Positions 29,879 through 41,026 of a stretch of 64,000 nt of DNA are shown here, piece after piece (the stretch's first letter is position 1; every line of letters starts with the position of its first letter). Source of the DNA: Castellaniella daejeonensis (GTDB taxonomy: Bacteria; Pseudomonadota; Gammaproteobacteria; Burkholderiales; Burkholderiaceae_B); the NCBI RefSeq assembly GCF_039523555.1, contig NZ_BAAAFN010000015.1, forward strand, positions 1-64,000, read 5' to 3'. Both the position numbers and the translations under genes were made by a program. Below the pieces are notes generated by a model that ran no database searches, was not told the origin of the DNA, and saw only the letters and a list, made by a program, of their open reading frames with translations.

Positions 29879-29919
29879 GTGAGTTCTCCTTGTGGATTCG
29901 AGTTGAGTCGTGATGGGGG

Positions 29920-30696
29920 TCAGGCCAGCGCCTGGATCCAGCCCAGGCCGTCCTCGGTACGGCCGGCCGGCTTGTATTCGCAGCCGATCCAGCCGTCGTA
30001 GCCGATGGCGTCGATGTGGCGCAGCAGCCAGCGGTAGTTGATTTCGCCGGTGCCCGGTTCGTTGCGCCCGGGGTTGTCGGCCAGCTGGATGTGCCCGATG
30101 GAGCCCAGGTGCCTGGCGAGCGTGTTGCCCAGCTCGCCTTCCATGCGCTGGGCGTGGTAGATGTCGTACTGCACGCGCAGGTTGTCGGAGCCTACTTCGT
30201 CGATGATGGCCAGCGCCTGGTCGGTGCGCGACAGGAAGAAGCCCGGGATGTCGAAGGTGTTGATGGGTTCGATCACCAGGCGGATGCCGGCCTTCTTCAG
30301 CTCGGCAGCCGCGTGGCGCAGGTTTTCGACGAAGGTCCGGTGGGCCGTGGCCTGGTCTGCGTCCGCGGGCATCTTGCCGGCCAGGCAGTTGAGCTGCGGG
30401 CAGCCCAGGGCCTGCGCGTATTCGATGGCGCGGGCGACACCCTGCCGGAATTCCTCGACGCGCCCGGGGTGGCATGCGATGCCGCGCTCGCCGGCGTCCC
30501 AGTCGCCGGCGGGCAGGTTGTGCAGCACCTGGACCAGGCCGTTTTCCTTCAGGCGTTCGGCCAGCGCCTGCTTGTCGTAGGCGTAGGGAAACAGGTATTC
30601 GACTCCCTTGAAGCCGGCTTTCGCGGCGGCCTGGAAGCGGTCCAGGAAGTCGATCTCGGTGAACAGCATCGACAGGTTTGCGGCGAATTTGGGCAT
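29920..30696 (-). CDS. hyi: hydroxypyruvate isomerase
   Basis: Interconverts hydroxypyruvate and tartronate semialdehyde. 258 residues, the usual length, TIM-barrel fold. Marks: KFAANLSMLFTEIDFLDRF at the N-terminus, GFKGVEYLFPYAYD near 28, VIEPINTFDIPGFFLS near 140 with the metal-binding Glu, VQYDIYHAQRMEGE near 174, GHIQLADNPGRNEPGTGEIN near 201, and the terminal CEYKPAGRTEDGL near 239. The ribosome site GAGGAG overlaps the end of gcl, and the start is 11 bp after that stop: tightly coupled second gene of the operon. Confidence 0.96.
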   Translation of the reverse strand: MPKFAANLSMLFTEIDFLDRFQAAAKAGFKGVEYLFPYAYDKQALAERLKENGLVQVLHNLPAGDWDAGERGIACHPGRVEEFRQGVARAIEYAQALGCPQLNCLAGKMPADADQATAHRTFVENLRHAAAELKKAGIRLVIEPINTFDIPGFFLSRTDQALAIIDEVGSDNLRVQYDIYHAQRMEGELGNTLARHLGSIGHIQLADNPGRNEPGTGEINYRWLLRHIDAIGYDGWIGCEYKPAGRTEDGLGWIQALA

Positions 30697-30707
30697 GTCT
30701 TGACTCC

Positions 30708-32489
<1,782 letters not shown>

Positions 32490-32585
32490 GATTTCTCCTG
32501 GGTCGATCGGTCGTTCGTTCGTTGACGAGACCAGAATAAAGAAATCGATCTGCGGCAGGAATCCCAGTCCACCTCTGTTCTGTCG

Positions 32586-32598
32586 ATACTATTTGTAT
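32586..32598. promoter_or_regulatory. candidate LysR site in the gcl/lysR gap
   Basis: ATAC-N5-GTAT, a short dyad of the kind LysR regulators bind, about 100 bp upstream of gcl. Two more dyads lie nearer the LysR gene: ATTCC-C-GGAAT (32623-32633) and GGGAATTCCC (32654-32663). Confidence 0.35.
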
Positions 32599-32709
32599 GT
32601 GGTCGAGTGGGCATGGAGTAGAATTCCCGGAATCCGGGGATGTCGGCCAGGTCGGGAATTCCCTTTCATTGCCGCATGTTTTCGGCTTTTTCCATCTGCG
32701 GGGTGCGCC

Positions 32710-33627
32710 TTGAGCCGCTATACCGAGGTACGCAGTTTTGTATTGATTGCCGAGCAGGGCAGCTTCGCCGCCGCCGCCCTGGTCGAGGGCGTGACGCCGG
32801 TCATCATGGGACGCCGCCTGACGGCACTGGAAAAGCGCCTGGGCGTGCAGCTGATGCACCGGTCCACGCGCGGCCTGGTGCTGACGGACCTGGGCGAACG
32901 CTACCTGGAACACTGCCAGCAGCTGATCCAGGATTTCGACGCGGCCGATGCCAGCATCATGTCCCGGGGCAAGTCGCTTTCCGGCCACCTGGTGGTGTCG
33001 GCGCCCGCTTCGTTCGGCCGCCTGCACGTGGCGCCGCATGCGGTGGCTTTCCGCGAGCGCTACCCCGACCTGGCGCTGTCCTTCAATTTCACCGACAGCG
33101 TGGTGGACCTGGTGCGCGAAGGCTATGACATGGCGATCCGCATCGGCGAGGTCACCGACCCCAATTACGTGGCGGTGCGCCTGTATCCGAACCGCCGCGT
33201 GGTCTGCGGCACGCCGGCCTACTTCGAATCGCATGGCGTGCCGCGCACGCCCGAAGACCTGATCCGGCACAACTGCCTGGCGTTCAACCTGCAGGGCGGG
33301 CAGCATCGCGGCTGGACGTTCGTGCGCGATGGCAAGCCCTTCGCCGTGCGGGTGCGCGGCGACCTGGCCTGCAACGATGGCGAGCTGCTGTATCACTGGG
33401 TGCGCCAGGGGCTGGGTATCGGCTGGCGTTCCACCTGGGAGATCCAGCGCGAACTGAAGCGCGGCGAACTGGTGACGGTGCTCGATGAGTTCGCCCTGCC
33501 GGCCTACGACATCCAGGCCGTCTATCCGCAGCAGCGCTACCTGCCGGCCAAGGTGCGCTATTTCATCGATGCCCTGAGAACCCATTATCATGAACCCGGT
33601 TATTGGGAAGGACAGAGAACATCTTGA
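32710..33627 (+). CDS. LysR-family regulator of the glyoxylate operon
   Basis: A 305-residue LysR regulator. I chose the TTG at 32710 (SRYTEVRSFVLIAEQGSF), with GGGG six bases upstream, because it gives the standard N-terminus; upstream codons are open but atypical. Helix-turn-helix: FAAAALVEGVTPVIMGRRLTA and LEKRLGVQLMHRSTRGLVLT (about 18-60); effector domain SGHLVVSAPASFGRLHVAPH near 92 and YDMAIRIGEVTDPNYVAVRL near 140. Divergent from gcl across 220 bp, so it likely activates the glyoxylate operon. Its TGA overlaps a TTG that may start the next gene, a transporter. Confidence 0.88.
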   Translation: MSRYTEVRSFVLIAEQGSFAAAALVEGVTPVIMGRRLTALEKRLGVQLMHRSTRGLVLTDLGERYLEHCQQLIQDFDAADASIMSRGKSLSGHLVVSAPASFGRLHVAPHAVAFRERYPDLALSFNFTDSVVDLVREGYDMAIRIGEVTDPNYVAVRLYPNRRVVCGTPAYFESHGVPRTPEDLIRHNCLAFNLQGGQHRGWTFVRDGKPFAVRVRGDLACNDGELLYHWVRQGLGIGWRSTWEIQRELKRGELVTVLDEFALPAYDIQAVYPQQRYLPAKVRYFIDALRTHYHEPGYWEGQRTS

Positions 33628-34577
33628 ATACGAACGACCGGACGCCCGACGCAGACCCGGGCACGCCTGCCGCAGGAGCGGCGCGGCAGGCGGCGGTAGC
33701 CCGCCGCAATGAACGGCTGGCGCTGCTGGCCCTGGCCGGAATGGCCCTGGGCTGGGGCTACAACTGGGTGGTGATGAAATCGGTGCTGGCCTATGTGGGC
33801 CCCTTCGATTTCTCCGCATTGCGTACGTTGTTCGGCGCCGTGTTGCTGCTGGCCGTCCTGGCGGTCCTGCGCCGGCCGGTACGCATCCGGGCCTGGGGAC
33901 GCGTCGCGGTGCTGGGCGTGCTGCAGACCGGTGCGTTCTCCGCCCTGATCCAGATCGCGCTGCTGCACGGTGGCGCGGGCAAGACGTCCATCCTGGTCTA
34001 CACCATGCCGTTCTGGGTGATTCCCATGGCCTGGGTGGCCTTTGGCGAGCGCATCCGCGGCCTGCAATGGCTGGCCCTGGCGCTGGCGGCCGCCGGCCTG
34101 GTGCTGATCCTGGAACCCTGGACGCTGCACGCCGATTTCGCCAGCGAATTGCTGGCGGTCTCGGCGGGCCTGTGCTGGGCATTGGCGACCATCGTCGCCA
34201 AGTGGATCAAGCGCGACCATCCCATGGATGCCCTGCCGCTCACTGCCTGGCAGATGCTGTTCGGCGCCCTGGCCCTGTGCGTGGCCGCCTGGATCGTGCC
34301 CGAGCGGCCCATCGATCCGGCGCCGTATTTCTACGGTGCGCTGGCCTACAACGCCATCATCGCCACGGCCCTGGCCTGGTTCCTGTGGCTGTTCGCCCTG
34401 CAGCACCTGTCGGCCGGTGTCGCGGGCATGTCGGCACTGGGCGTGCCGGTGGTCGGCGTGCTGGCCGGCTGGCTGCAGCTGGGCGAGCGGCCGGGCGCCC
34501 TGGAGCTGTCGGGCATGGTTCTGATCGGGGCGGCGCTGGCGGTGATCAGCCTGCGGTCGATGGGCCGGCGCGGGTAG
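33624..34577 (+). CDS. EamA-family drug/metabolite transporter
   Basis: About 317 residues, a ten-helix inner-membrane permease with two EamA repeats. First helix LALLALAGMALGWGYNWVVMKSVL near residue 35; MPFWVIPMAWVAFGERI near 125; second repeat LLAVSAGLCWALATIVAKWIK near 173; NAIIATALAWFLWLFALQHL near 238. The N-terminal ~30 residues are hydrophilic. No ATG fits; the TTG at 33624 overlaps the LysR stop (TTGA) and suggests coupling, while another TTG at 33603 is possible. Being tied to the glyoxylate regulator, it may move a related metabolite, but substrate and direction are unknown. Confidence 0.8.
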   Translation: MNTNDRTPDADPGTPAAGAARQAAVARRNERLALLALAGMALGWGYNWVVMKSVLAYVGPFDFSALRTLFGAVLLLAVLAVLRRPVRIRAWGRVAVLGVLQTGAFSALIQIALLHGGAGKTSILVYTMPFWVIPMAWVAFGERIRGLQWLALALAAAGLVLILEPWTLHADFASELLAVSAGLCWALATIVAKWIKRDHPMDALPLTAWQMLFGALALCVAAWIVPERPIDPAPYFYGALAYNAIIATALAWFLWLFALQHLSAGVAGMSALGVPVVGVLAGWLQLGERPGALELSGMVLIGAALAVISLRSMGRRG

Positions 34578-34635
34578 GGCACCGCGGCATTGCCGGACCC
34601 GTGCCCGCCGTGCGGCGGGCGCGTCCGGCGCGGTG

Positions 34636-35148
34636 TCAGTCCAGCTCGGGGATCACGCCGGGCGCTTCCATCTGGACGATGTCGCAGTTGTCGCCGGGGC
34701 CGGCCCGGTCGATGATCAGGAAGTCGGAGACGGCATCCAGCGCCAGCAGCGGGTGGTGCCAGACGCCGCGCGCGTAGTTCACGCCCTGGTCGCCCTGGCA
34801 CAGAAAGACGCGCAGGTCGGCGACCGTGGGGACGGACGCGGGGTCGGCGACCACGACGAGATAGGGCCGCCCCGACAGCGGCATGAAGGCCTGGCTCGCC
34901 TTCGGATGGCGTTCCATCATGGTGATGGTGAATGGCAGCGTGCGCGGCAGGCCGCGGAAGATCGAGACGATGGCGCGGCCGTCTTCGCCCGGATCGATGG
35001 CGGCCAGGTCGTGGTAGCGCTCGGTATTGCCGTCGTTGATGGTGAAGTGCCGGGCCGCATCGTCGGCCTGGATCACATCGCCGAAGGGGGCAAAGGCTTC
35101 CCGCGTCAGGGGTTCGATGGTCAGGGACGTCAGCGTGGTGGCAGTCAT
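34636..35148 (-). CDS. allA: ureidoglycolate lyase
   Basis: Splits ureidoglycolate into glyoxylate and urea, the last step of the allantoin pathway that feeds gcl. 170 residues, typical AllA cupin. Marks: IEPLTREAFAPFGDVIQADD near residue 11, HFTINDGNTERYHDLA near 34, TMMERHPKASQAFMPLSGRP near 76 and NYARGVWHHPLLALD near 123. GGAG lies six bases before the ATG. It follows uraD on the same strand with an 84-bp gap that contains a hairpin. The preceding urease-independent allantoicase gene is not in the window. Confidence 0.95.
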   Translation of the reverse strand: MTATTLTSLTIEPLTREAFAPFGDVIQADDAARHFTINDGNTERYHDLAAIDPGEDGRAIVSIFRGLPRTLPFTITMMERHPKASQAFMPLSGRPYLVVVADPASVPTVADLRVFLCQGDQGVNYARGVWHHPLLALDAVSDFLIIDRAGPGDNCDIVQMEAPGVIPELD

Positions 35149-35160
35149 GGGAAACTCCGT

Positions 35161-35185
35161 GAAAATCCCGGCGAGGCGCCGGGAT
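35161..35185 (-). terminator. hairpin between uraD and allA, possible attenuator
   Basis: Perfect 9-bp stem ATCCCGGCG (35165-35173) / CGCCGGGAT (35177-35185) with a 3-nt loop. Read leftward it ends in TTTTC, a short T-run, so termination would be partial. Confidence 0.4.
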
Positions 35186-35232
35186 CGGGCAATGATCCGT
35201 GCCGGCGGGCCGGAGCCCGGCGGCCCGGGGCT

Positions 35233-35763
35233 TCAGGCGGCGAAGCGGGCGTCGAGGCGGAAGCGCGCGATCTGCCCGATCTGCTCCAGGCAGGTGTCGA
35301 ATTCGGCGTCCCGTTCATTGTGCAACCGTTGCTCGATGGCGTCCATGATCTGGTAGCGGCTGCGGCCCTTGACGGCAATCACGAAGGGAAAGCCGAAGCG
35401 CTCGCGGTAGGCGGCGTTCAGGCCGCGCAGGCGCTGCAGTTCTTCCGGGCTGCACTGGTCCAGGCCGGCGCCGCGCTGCTCGCTGGTCGAGTCGTCGGTC
35501 AGGGTGCCTGCCGCGGCTTCCTTGCCGGCGAGCTCCGGGTGGGCCTGGATCAGGGCGAGCTGTTCGGCCGGGTCGGCGGCGCGCACCACCTGCATCATGG
35601 CCCGGTGCAGCGCATCGACGTCGGCGAATGGCCGGGCCGCCCAGGCGCGTTCAGGGATCCAGGGGGAATGTTCGAAGATCGTTCCGAGTTCCTGGGCAAA
35701 TTCGGCCTGGGTCAGGGCGGACAGTTCGTTCAAGGTCATGACAGGAATGGATGAGTGCATCAT
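35233..35763 (-). CDS. uraD: OHCU decarboxylase (2-oxo-4-hydroxy-4-carboxy-5-ureidoimidazoline decarboxylase)
   Basis: Last of the three enzymes turning urate into S-allantoin. About 176 residues from the ATG at 35763. Marks: LGTIFEHSPWIPERAWAARPF near 31, LALIQAHPELAGKEAAAGTL near 69 with the catalytic His, and FGFPFVIAVKGRSRYQIM near 120. The start is uncertain: 35763, 35760 and 35739 (MTLNEL) all lack a clear ribosome site; the frame is open to 35838. It is divergent from a LysR gene and upstream of allA. Its partners urate oxidase and hydroxyisourate hydrolase are not present here. Confidence 0.93.
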   Translation of the reverse strand: MMHSSIPVMTLNELSALTQAEFAQELGTIFEHSPWIPERAWAARPFADVDALHRAMMQVVRAADPAEQLALIQAHPELAGKEAAAGTLTDDSTSEQRGAGLDQCSPEELQRLRGLNAAYRERFGFPFVIAVKGRSRYQIMDAIEQRLHNERDAEFDTCLEQIGQIARFRLDARFAA

Positions 35764-35810
35764 GATGGAAAGTCTACGGTGTATCGCCCGCCAAAAGAAG
35801 GGCGGTGCGC

Positions 35811-35825
35811 GGTATAAGTGGTATA
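35811..35825. promoter_or_regulatory. direct repeat in the uraD/lysR gap
   Basis: GGTATA-AGT-GGTATA, two copies with a 9-bp period, between the two divergent start codons. It may contain promoter or regulator-binding elements; neither strand shows a full -35/-10 pair that I trust. Confidence 0.25.
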
Positions 35826-35897
35826 TGCTGTGCCGCATCCCCGGGGGCGGACAGGTGCCGGATGGCCCATGCCCCCGCCAGAACGGAGAACCGAACG

Positions 35898-36833
35898 ATG
35901 TCGACGCGACGCGGTAGCGAAACGCTGGATACGTATCTGCTGAAGGTGTTCAGCATCCTCATGACCGAGCGCAGTGTGTCGCGCACCGCGCTGAAGCTGA
36001 ACCAGTCCCAGCCCGCCATCAGCGTGGCGCTGAAGAACCTGCGCCAGATCCTGCAGGACCCGCTGCTGGTGCGCGAGAAAGGCGGCATGGTGCCGACCGA
36101 CCGCGCGCTGGCCATCCTGGAACACGCCCGCACTGCGCTGAGCTCGATCGATTCGATGCTGGAGGCCGGGGGTGTCTTCGAGCCCGGCAGCAGCCGCCAG
36201 GTGTTCCGCATCGGCTCGCCGGACTACCTGGCGCCGGCCTTTGCCGCCGCCGTGGTCGCGCGGTTTCGCCGCGAGGCGCCGCAGGCGCGGCTGGTGCTGC
36301 ATTCCCTGGGTCCGGATTTCGATTTCGAGCATTCCCTGGCCGAAGGCGAGCTGGACGTGGTGATCGGCAACTGGCCCGAGCCGCCCGACCGCATGCACCT
36401 GTCGGTGCTGCTGGAAGACGAGATCGTGTGCCTGGTGGCGGCCGACCACCCGCTGGCGCGGCGTGGCATGACGCTGGAGGACTACCGGCGCGTGCCGCAC
36501 GTGGTGCCGACCCCGTATTCCATCACCCAGCGCGGCATGATCGACACGGTGCTGACGTCCCTGCGGATCCAGCGCGAGGAATTCATCGAGGCGCAATCCT
36601 TCATGCTGGCGCCCTACCTGCTGCCCGGCACCGACCTGGTGTTCACCACCACGCGGCATTTCGCCCGCTACTACACCGAATTGCTGCCGCTGACGGTGCT
36701 GGAGTCGCCGATCGAATTCCCGCCGATGCGGTTCTATCAGTTGTGGCATGCGCGCAATCATCATGCGCCCTCCCATCAATGGCTGCGTCACTTGCTGGGC
36801 GACTGCGGCCGGGGCGTGCTGGCAAGGGGATGA
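35898..36833 (+). CDS. LysR-family regulator of uraD/allA (first of two paralogues)
   Basis: A 311-residue LysR regulator. Start ATG at 35898 has GGAGA eight bases upstream. Helix-turn-helix near residues 10-70: LLKVFSILMTERSVSRTALK, NQSQPAISVALKNLRQILQD, then PLLVREKGGMVPTDRA. The effector domain contains DYLAPAFAAAVVARFRREAP, ELDVVIGNWPEPPDRMHLSV and FPPMRFYQLWHARNHHAP. These same segments recur in the LysR encoded at 38455-39393, so the two are paralogues. Divergent from uraD; the likely target is uraD-allA, with a purine breakdown product as effector (inference). Confidence 0.88.
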   Translation: MSTRRGSETLDTYLLKVFSILMTERSVSRTALKLNQSQPAISVALKNLRQILQDPLLVREKGGMVPTDRALAILEHARTALSSIDSMLEAGGVFEPGSSRQVFRIGSPDYLAPAFAAAVVARFRREAPQARLVLHSLGPDFDFEHSLAEGELDVVIGNWPEPPDRMHLSVLLEDEIVCLVAADHPLARRGMTLEDYRRVPHVVPTPYSITQRGMIDTVLTSLRIQREEFIEAQSFMLAPYLLPGTDLVFTTTRHFARYYTELLPLTVLESPIEFPPMRFYQLWHARNHHAPSHQWLRHLLGDCGRGVLARG

Positions 36834-36840
36834 AGCCGGA

Positions 36841-36886
36841 CACGGGATAGTCCCTGCGGACTTCTCCCGTGCCTGCCGGATCCGGC
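36841..36886. terminator. hairpins between convergent lysR and purine permease genes
   Basis: CACGGGA (36841-36847) pairs with TCCCGTG (36865-36871), with an inner AGTCC/GGACT pair; a 12-bp palindrome GCCGGATCCGGC follows at 36875-36886. No T-tract, but the convergent position suggests transcription termination or message protection for both genes. Confidence 0.35.
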
Positions 36887-36897
36887 GTCCGGGTGGG

Positions 36898-38280
36898 TCA
36901 GATGGCCCAGCCGCCCAGGTAGAACACGGCCAGCGCGATGGCGATGGCCAGGGTGCCCAGGTTCAGCTTGCGCCATTCGCCGGCGAACAGGCGGCCGATC
37001 ACCAGCGTGCAGAAACCCAGCATGATGCCGGTGACGATGTTGCAGGTCAGCACGATGAAGACGGCGCAGACCATGCCGGCCATGGTGTCCACGGTATCGT
37101 CCAGGTGCAGCTTGCGCACGCCGCCCAGCATCAGCAGGCCGACATACATCAGGGCCGGCGCGGTGGCATAGGCGGGCACCAGGCCGGCGAGCGGCGACAG
37201 GAAGATCAGGGCCAGGAAGCCCAGTCCGACGATGGTGGCGGTCAGGCCGGTCTTGCCGCCGGCCGCCGTGCCTGCCGCCGACTCGATGTAGGCCGCCGCC
37301 GGGGCGCCGCCCAGGCCGGCCGACACGATCGAGCTCACCGAATCCGCCGTCAGGGCGCGGCCGCCGTTGATGATCTGGCCGTTCTCGTCCAGCTGGCCGG
37401 CCTGGCCGGCCACGGCGCGGATGGTGCCGGTGGCGTCGAAGACGGCGGTCATGACCAGGGCAAGGACGCTGGGGATGACCACGGCGTTGAGCGCGCCGCC
37501 GACATCCATGGCCCCGATCAGCGAATGCTCGCCGCCGAATGACGGCAGGGCGAACAGGCCCTGGAAGCTCACGGCCGGATCCCAGATCAGGCCGACGGCC
37601 GACAGCGCCACGATGACCAGCAGGATGCCGCCCGGCACGCGCCGGCGCTCCAGGCCGAAGATCGCCGCCAGGCCCACCACCGACAGCAGGGCCGGCAGGG
37701 CGTTCAGGGTGCCCAGGGACACCGGCAGGCCGGGGCCCGGATTCTTCACCACCAGGCCGACTTCGTTGGCGGCGATCAGCAGCAGGAACAGGCCGATGCC
37801 GATGCCGGTGCCGTGCGCGATGCCGGTCGGCAGGTTGCGCAGGATCCAGCTGCGCACGCCGGTGGCGGAGATGGCCGTGAAGATGACGCCCATCAGGAAC
37901 ACCGCCCCCAGGGCGACGGCGGGCGACAGGCCCTGGCCCAGGACCAGGTCGAATGCCGTGAAGGCCGTCAGCGAGATCGCGCAGCCCACGGCGATCGGCA
38001 GGTTGGCCCACAGGCCCATCAGCAGGGAGCCGAAGGCGCTGGTCAGGCAGACGGCGATGAAGACCGAGGATGTGTCGAAGCCCGCCTTGCCCAGCATGGC
38101 CGGCACGACGAACACGGAATAGACCATCGCCAGGAAGGTCGTCAGGCCGGCCAGGGTTTCCTGGCGCACGCTGGTGCCGCGGGCTGAAAGCTGGAAGCGC
38201 CGTTCCAGCCAGGGGTTGGAGGGTGCGGGGGATGCGGGGGTGCCAAGTCCCGCAGGCAAGGCATGTTCCTGCTCGCTCAT
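36898..38280 (-). CDS. purine permease, AzgA-like NCS2 family
   Basis: A 460-residue inner-membrane permease of the AzgA branch of the nucleobase/cation symporter-2 superfamily (adenine, guanine, hypoxanthine uptake with protons). Marks: N-terminal RFQLSARGTSVRQETLAGLTTFLAMVYSV, split here only for length; NLPIAVGCAISLTAFTAFD near 92; GIAHGTGIGIGLFLLLIAAN near 152; VMTAVFDATGTIRAVAGQAG near 283; SAGLGGAPAAAYIESAAGTA near 324. At least twelve hydrophobic segments. It lies between two LysR paralogues and beside uraD, xdhABC and guaD, which supports a purine substrate. It has its own upstream gap of 174 bp. Confidence 0.9.
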   Translation of the reverse strand: MSEQEHALPAGLGTPASPAPSNPWLERRFQLSARGTSVRQETLAGLTTFLAMVYSVFVVPAMLGKAGFDTSSVFIAVCLTSAFGSLLMGLWANLPIAVGCAISLTAFTAFDLVLGQGLSPAVALGAVFLMGVIFTAISATGVRSWILRNLPTGIAHGTGIGIGLFLLLIAANEVGLVVKNPGPGLPVSLGTLNALPALLSVVGLAAIFGLERRRVPGGILLVIVALSAVGLIWDPAVSFQGLFALPSFGGEHSLIGAMDVGGALNAVVIPSVLALVMTAVFDATGTIRAVAGQAGQLDENGQIINGGRALTADSVSSIVSAGLGGAPAAAYIESAAGTAAGGKTGLTATIVGLGFLALIFLSPLAGLVPAYATAPALMYVGLLMLGGVRKLHLDDTVDTMAGMVCAVFIVLTCNIVTGIMLGFCTLVIGRLFAGEWRKLNLGTLAIAIALAVFYLGGWAI

Positions 38281-38454
38281 GAGGGTGTCTCCGGAATGGG
38301 TGGGCGCCTTCTGATGGGACGGACGCTTTATGGGTCAGGCCATTCTAGGGACGAGGTTTTCGGCTGTGTGCGCGCGGCTCTGATGACGATTATCAAGCCC
38401 GGATGATGTCTTCTGGGAGGCGTCAGGGTTTGTCCTGATGCCGTGCAAACGGGT

Positions 38455-39393
38455 TCAGGCGTCGTCCAGGCTGGCCTGCAGCATGGCGGCGACCTTGGCG
38501 ATGCTCTGGCGCAGCCAGACGACTTCCGGCGCGCCGTGACAGCGGCGGTGCCACAGCAGGTAGAAGCGCATCGGCGGGAAAGGCAGGGGCGCGGGCAGGA
38601 TGGTGATGGGCAGGTAGCGCGCGTAGTGCTGGGCGAATTGCTTGCCGGTGGTGAAGATCAGGTCCGTGCGCAGCAGCATGCCGGCCACCTGGCCGAAATA
38701 CGGGATGGTCATCTGGATGTTGCGCTTCAGGCCCTGGGACGCCAGGTGGCCGTCGATGAAGCTCTGGCGCTCGGTGACGTACGGAAAAGGCGCCAGGTGC
38801 GGCAATTCCAGGTAGTGCTTCAGGGTGAGCTCGCGGTGCGCCGCCGGGTTGTGGCTGCCGATCATGCAGACGACCTCGTCGTCGAACAGACGCGCCATGT
38901 GCATCTGCGGCGGCGGTTCGAGCCAGTTGCCGATGACCACGTCCAGGCCGCCGTCCTCGAGGCCTCCCGCGTAGTCGTAATCGGCATTGATCGGGTGTAC
39001 GATGAATTTGGCGTGCGGCGCCTCGCGGCGCAGGATTTCGGCGATGTTCGGCAGGAACATCGCATCCAGGTAGTCCGGCGCCCCCACATGGAATTCCCGC
39101 GTCGTCCGGGCCGGATCGAAGGCCCCGGGCGGCTGGGTGATGCGCTCGATGGCGCTCAGGGCCTCGTTGGCGTGTGCCAGCAGTTCCAGGCCGCGGCTGG
39201 TGGGCACCATGCCGGCCTTGCCGCGCACCAGGATCGGGTCGCCGGTGATGTCGCGCAGGCGGCGCAGGGAATTGCTCAGGGCCGGCTGCGACAGCCCCAG
39301 CTTGATGGCGGCGCGCGACACGCTCTGTTCGGTCAGCAGGATCTGCAGGATGCGCAGCAGGTGCGTGTCCATGGGTTCGCGGGTTCGTTGCAT
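38455..39393 (-). CDS. LysR-family regulator of xdhABC (second paralogue)
   Basis: A 312-residue LysR regulator. I take the ATG at 39393 (MQRTREPMDTHLL) because a weak AGG lies upstream; 39372 (MDTHLL) and 39429 are alternatives. Helix-turn-helix: LLRILQILLTEQSVSRAAIK, LSQPALSNSLRRLRDITGDP, then ILVRGKAGMVPTSRGL. Effector domain: DYLDAMFLPNIAEILRREAP, LDVVIGNWLEPPPQMHMARL, FPPMRFYLLWHRRCHGAPE. It closely matches the LysR at 35898 in these blocks. Divergent from xdhA across 138 bp with an ATGATG-N5-CATCAT dyad, so xdhABC is the probable target. Confidence 0.88.
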   Translation of the reverse strand: MQRTREPMDTHLLRILQILLTEQSVSRAAIKLGLSQPALSNSLRRLRDITGDPILVRGKAGMVPTSRGLELLAHANEALSAIERITQPPGAFDPARTTREFHVGAPDYLDAMFLPNIAEILRREAPHAKFIVHPINADYDYAGGLEDGGLDVVIGNWLEPPPQMHMARLFDDEVVCMIGSHNPAAHRELTLKHYLELPHLAPFPYVTERQSFIDGHLASQGLKRNIQMTIPYFGQVAGMLLRTDLIFTTGKQFAQHYARYLPITILPAPLPFPPMRFYLLWHRRCHGAPEVVWLRQSIAKVAAMLQASLDDA

Positions 39394-39440
39394 CGGCCTA
39401 TTATTCACGGGCGTGCGCCCCCCGTCCACCGGATGACGGC

Positions 39441-39457
39441 ATGATGTTCTTCATCAT
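39441..39457. promoter_or_regulatory. candidate LysR operator for xdhABC
   Basis: ATGATG-N5-CATCAT, a perfect 6-bp dyad 48 bp from the lysR start and 75 bp from the xdhA start. The symmetry and position suit a LysR binding site controlling both genes. Confidence 0.45.
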
Positions 39458-39531
39458 CGGGGGTGAATGGCCGGGGTGGTGGCGCGGTGATATCGTGGAT
39501 GCAACACCTGTTCAATGAAAAGAGGGATGCG

Positions 39532-41016
<1,485 letters not shown>

Positions 41017-41026
41017 GGAGACCGCC

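Noticed and set aside
32508..32523. Tandem TCGT repeat upstream of gcl
   Set aside because: Only about three short copies; too little to call a variable repeat or a regulatory array.
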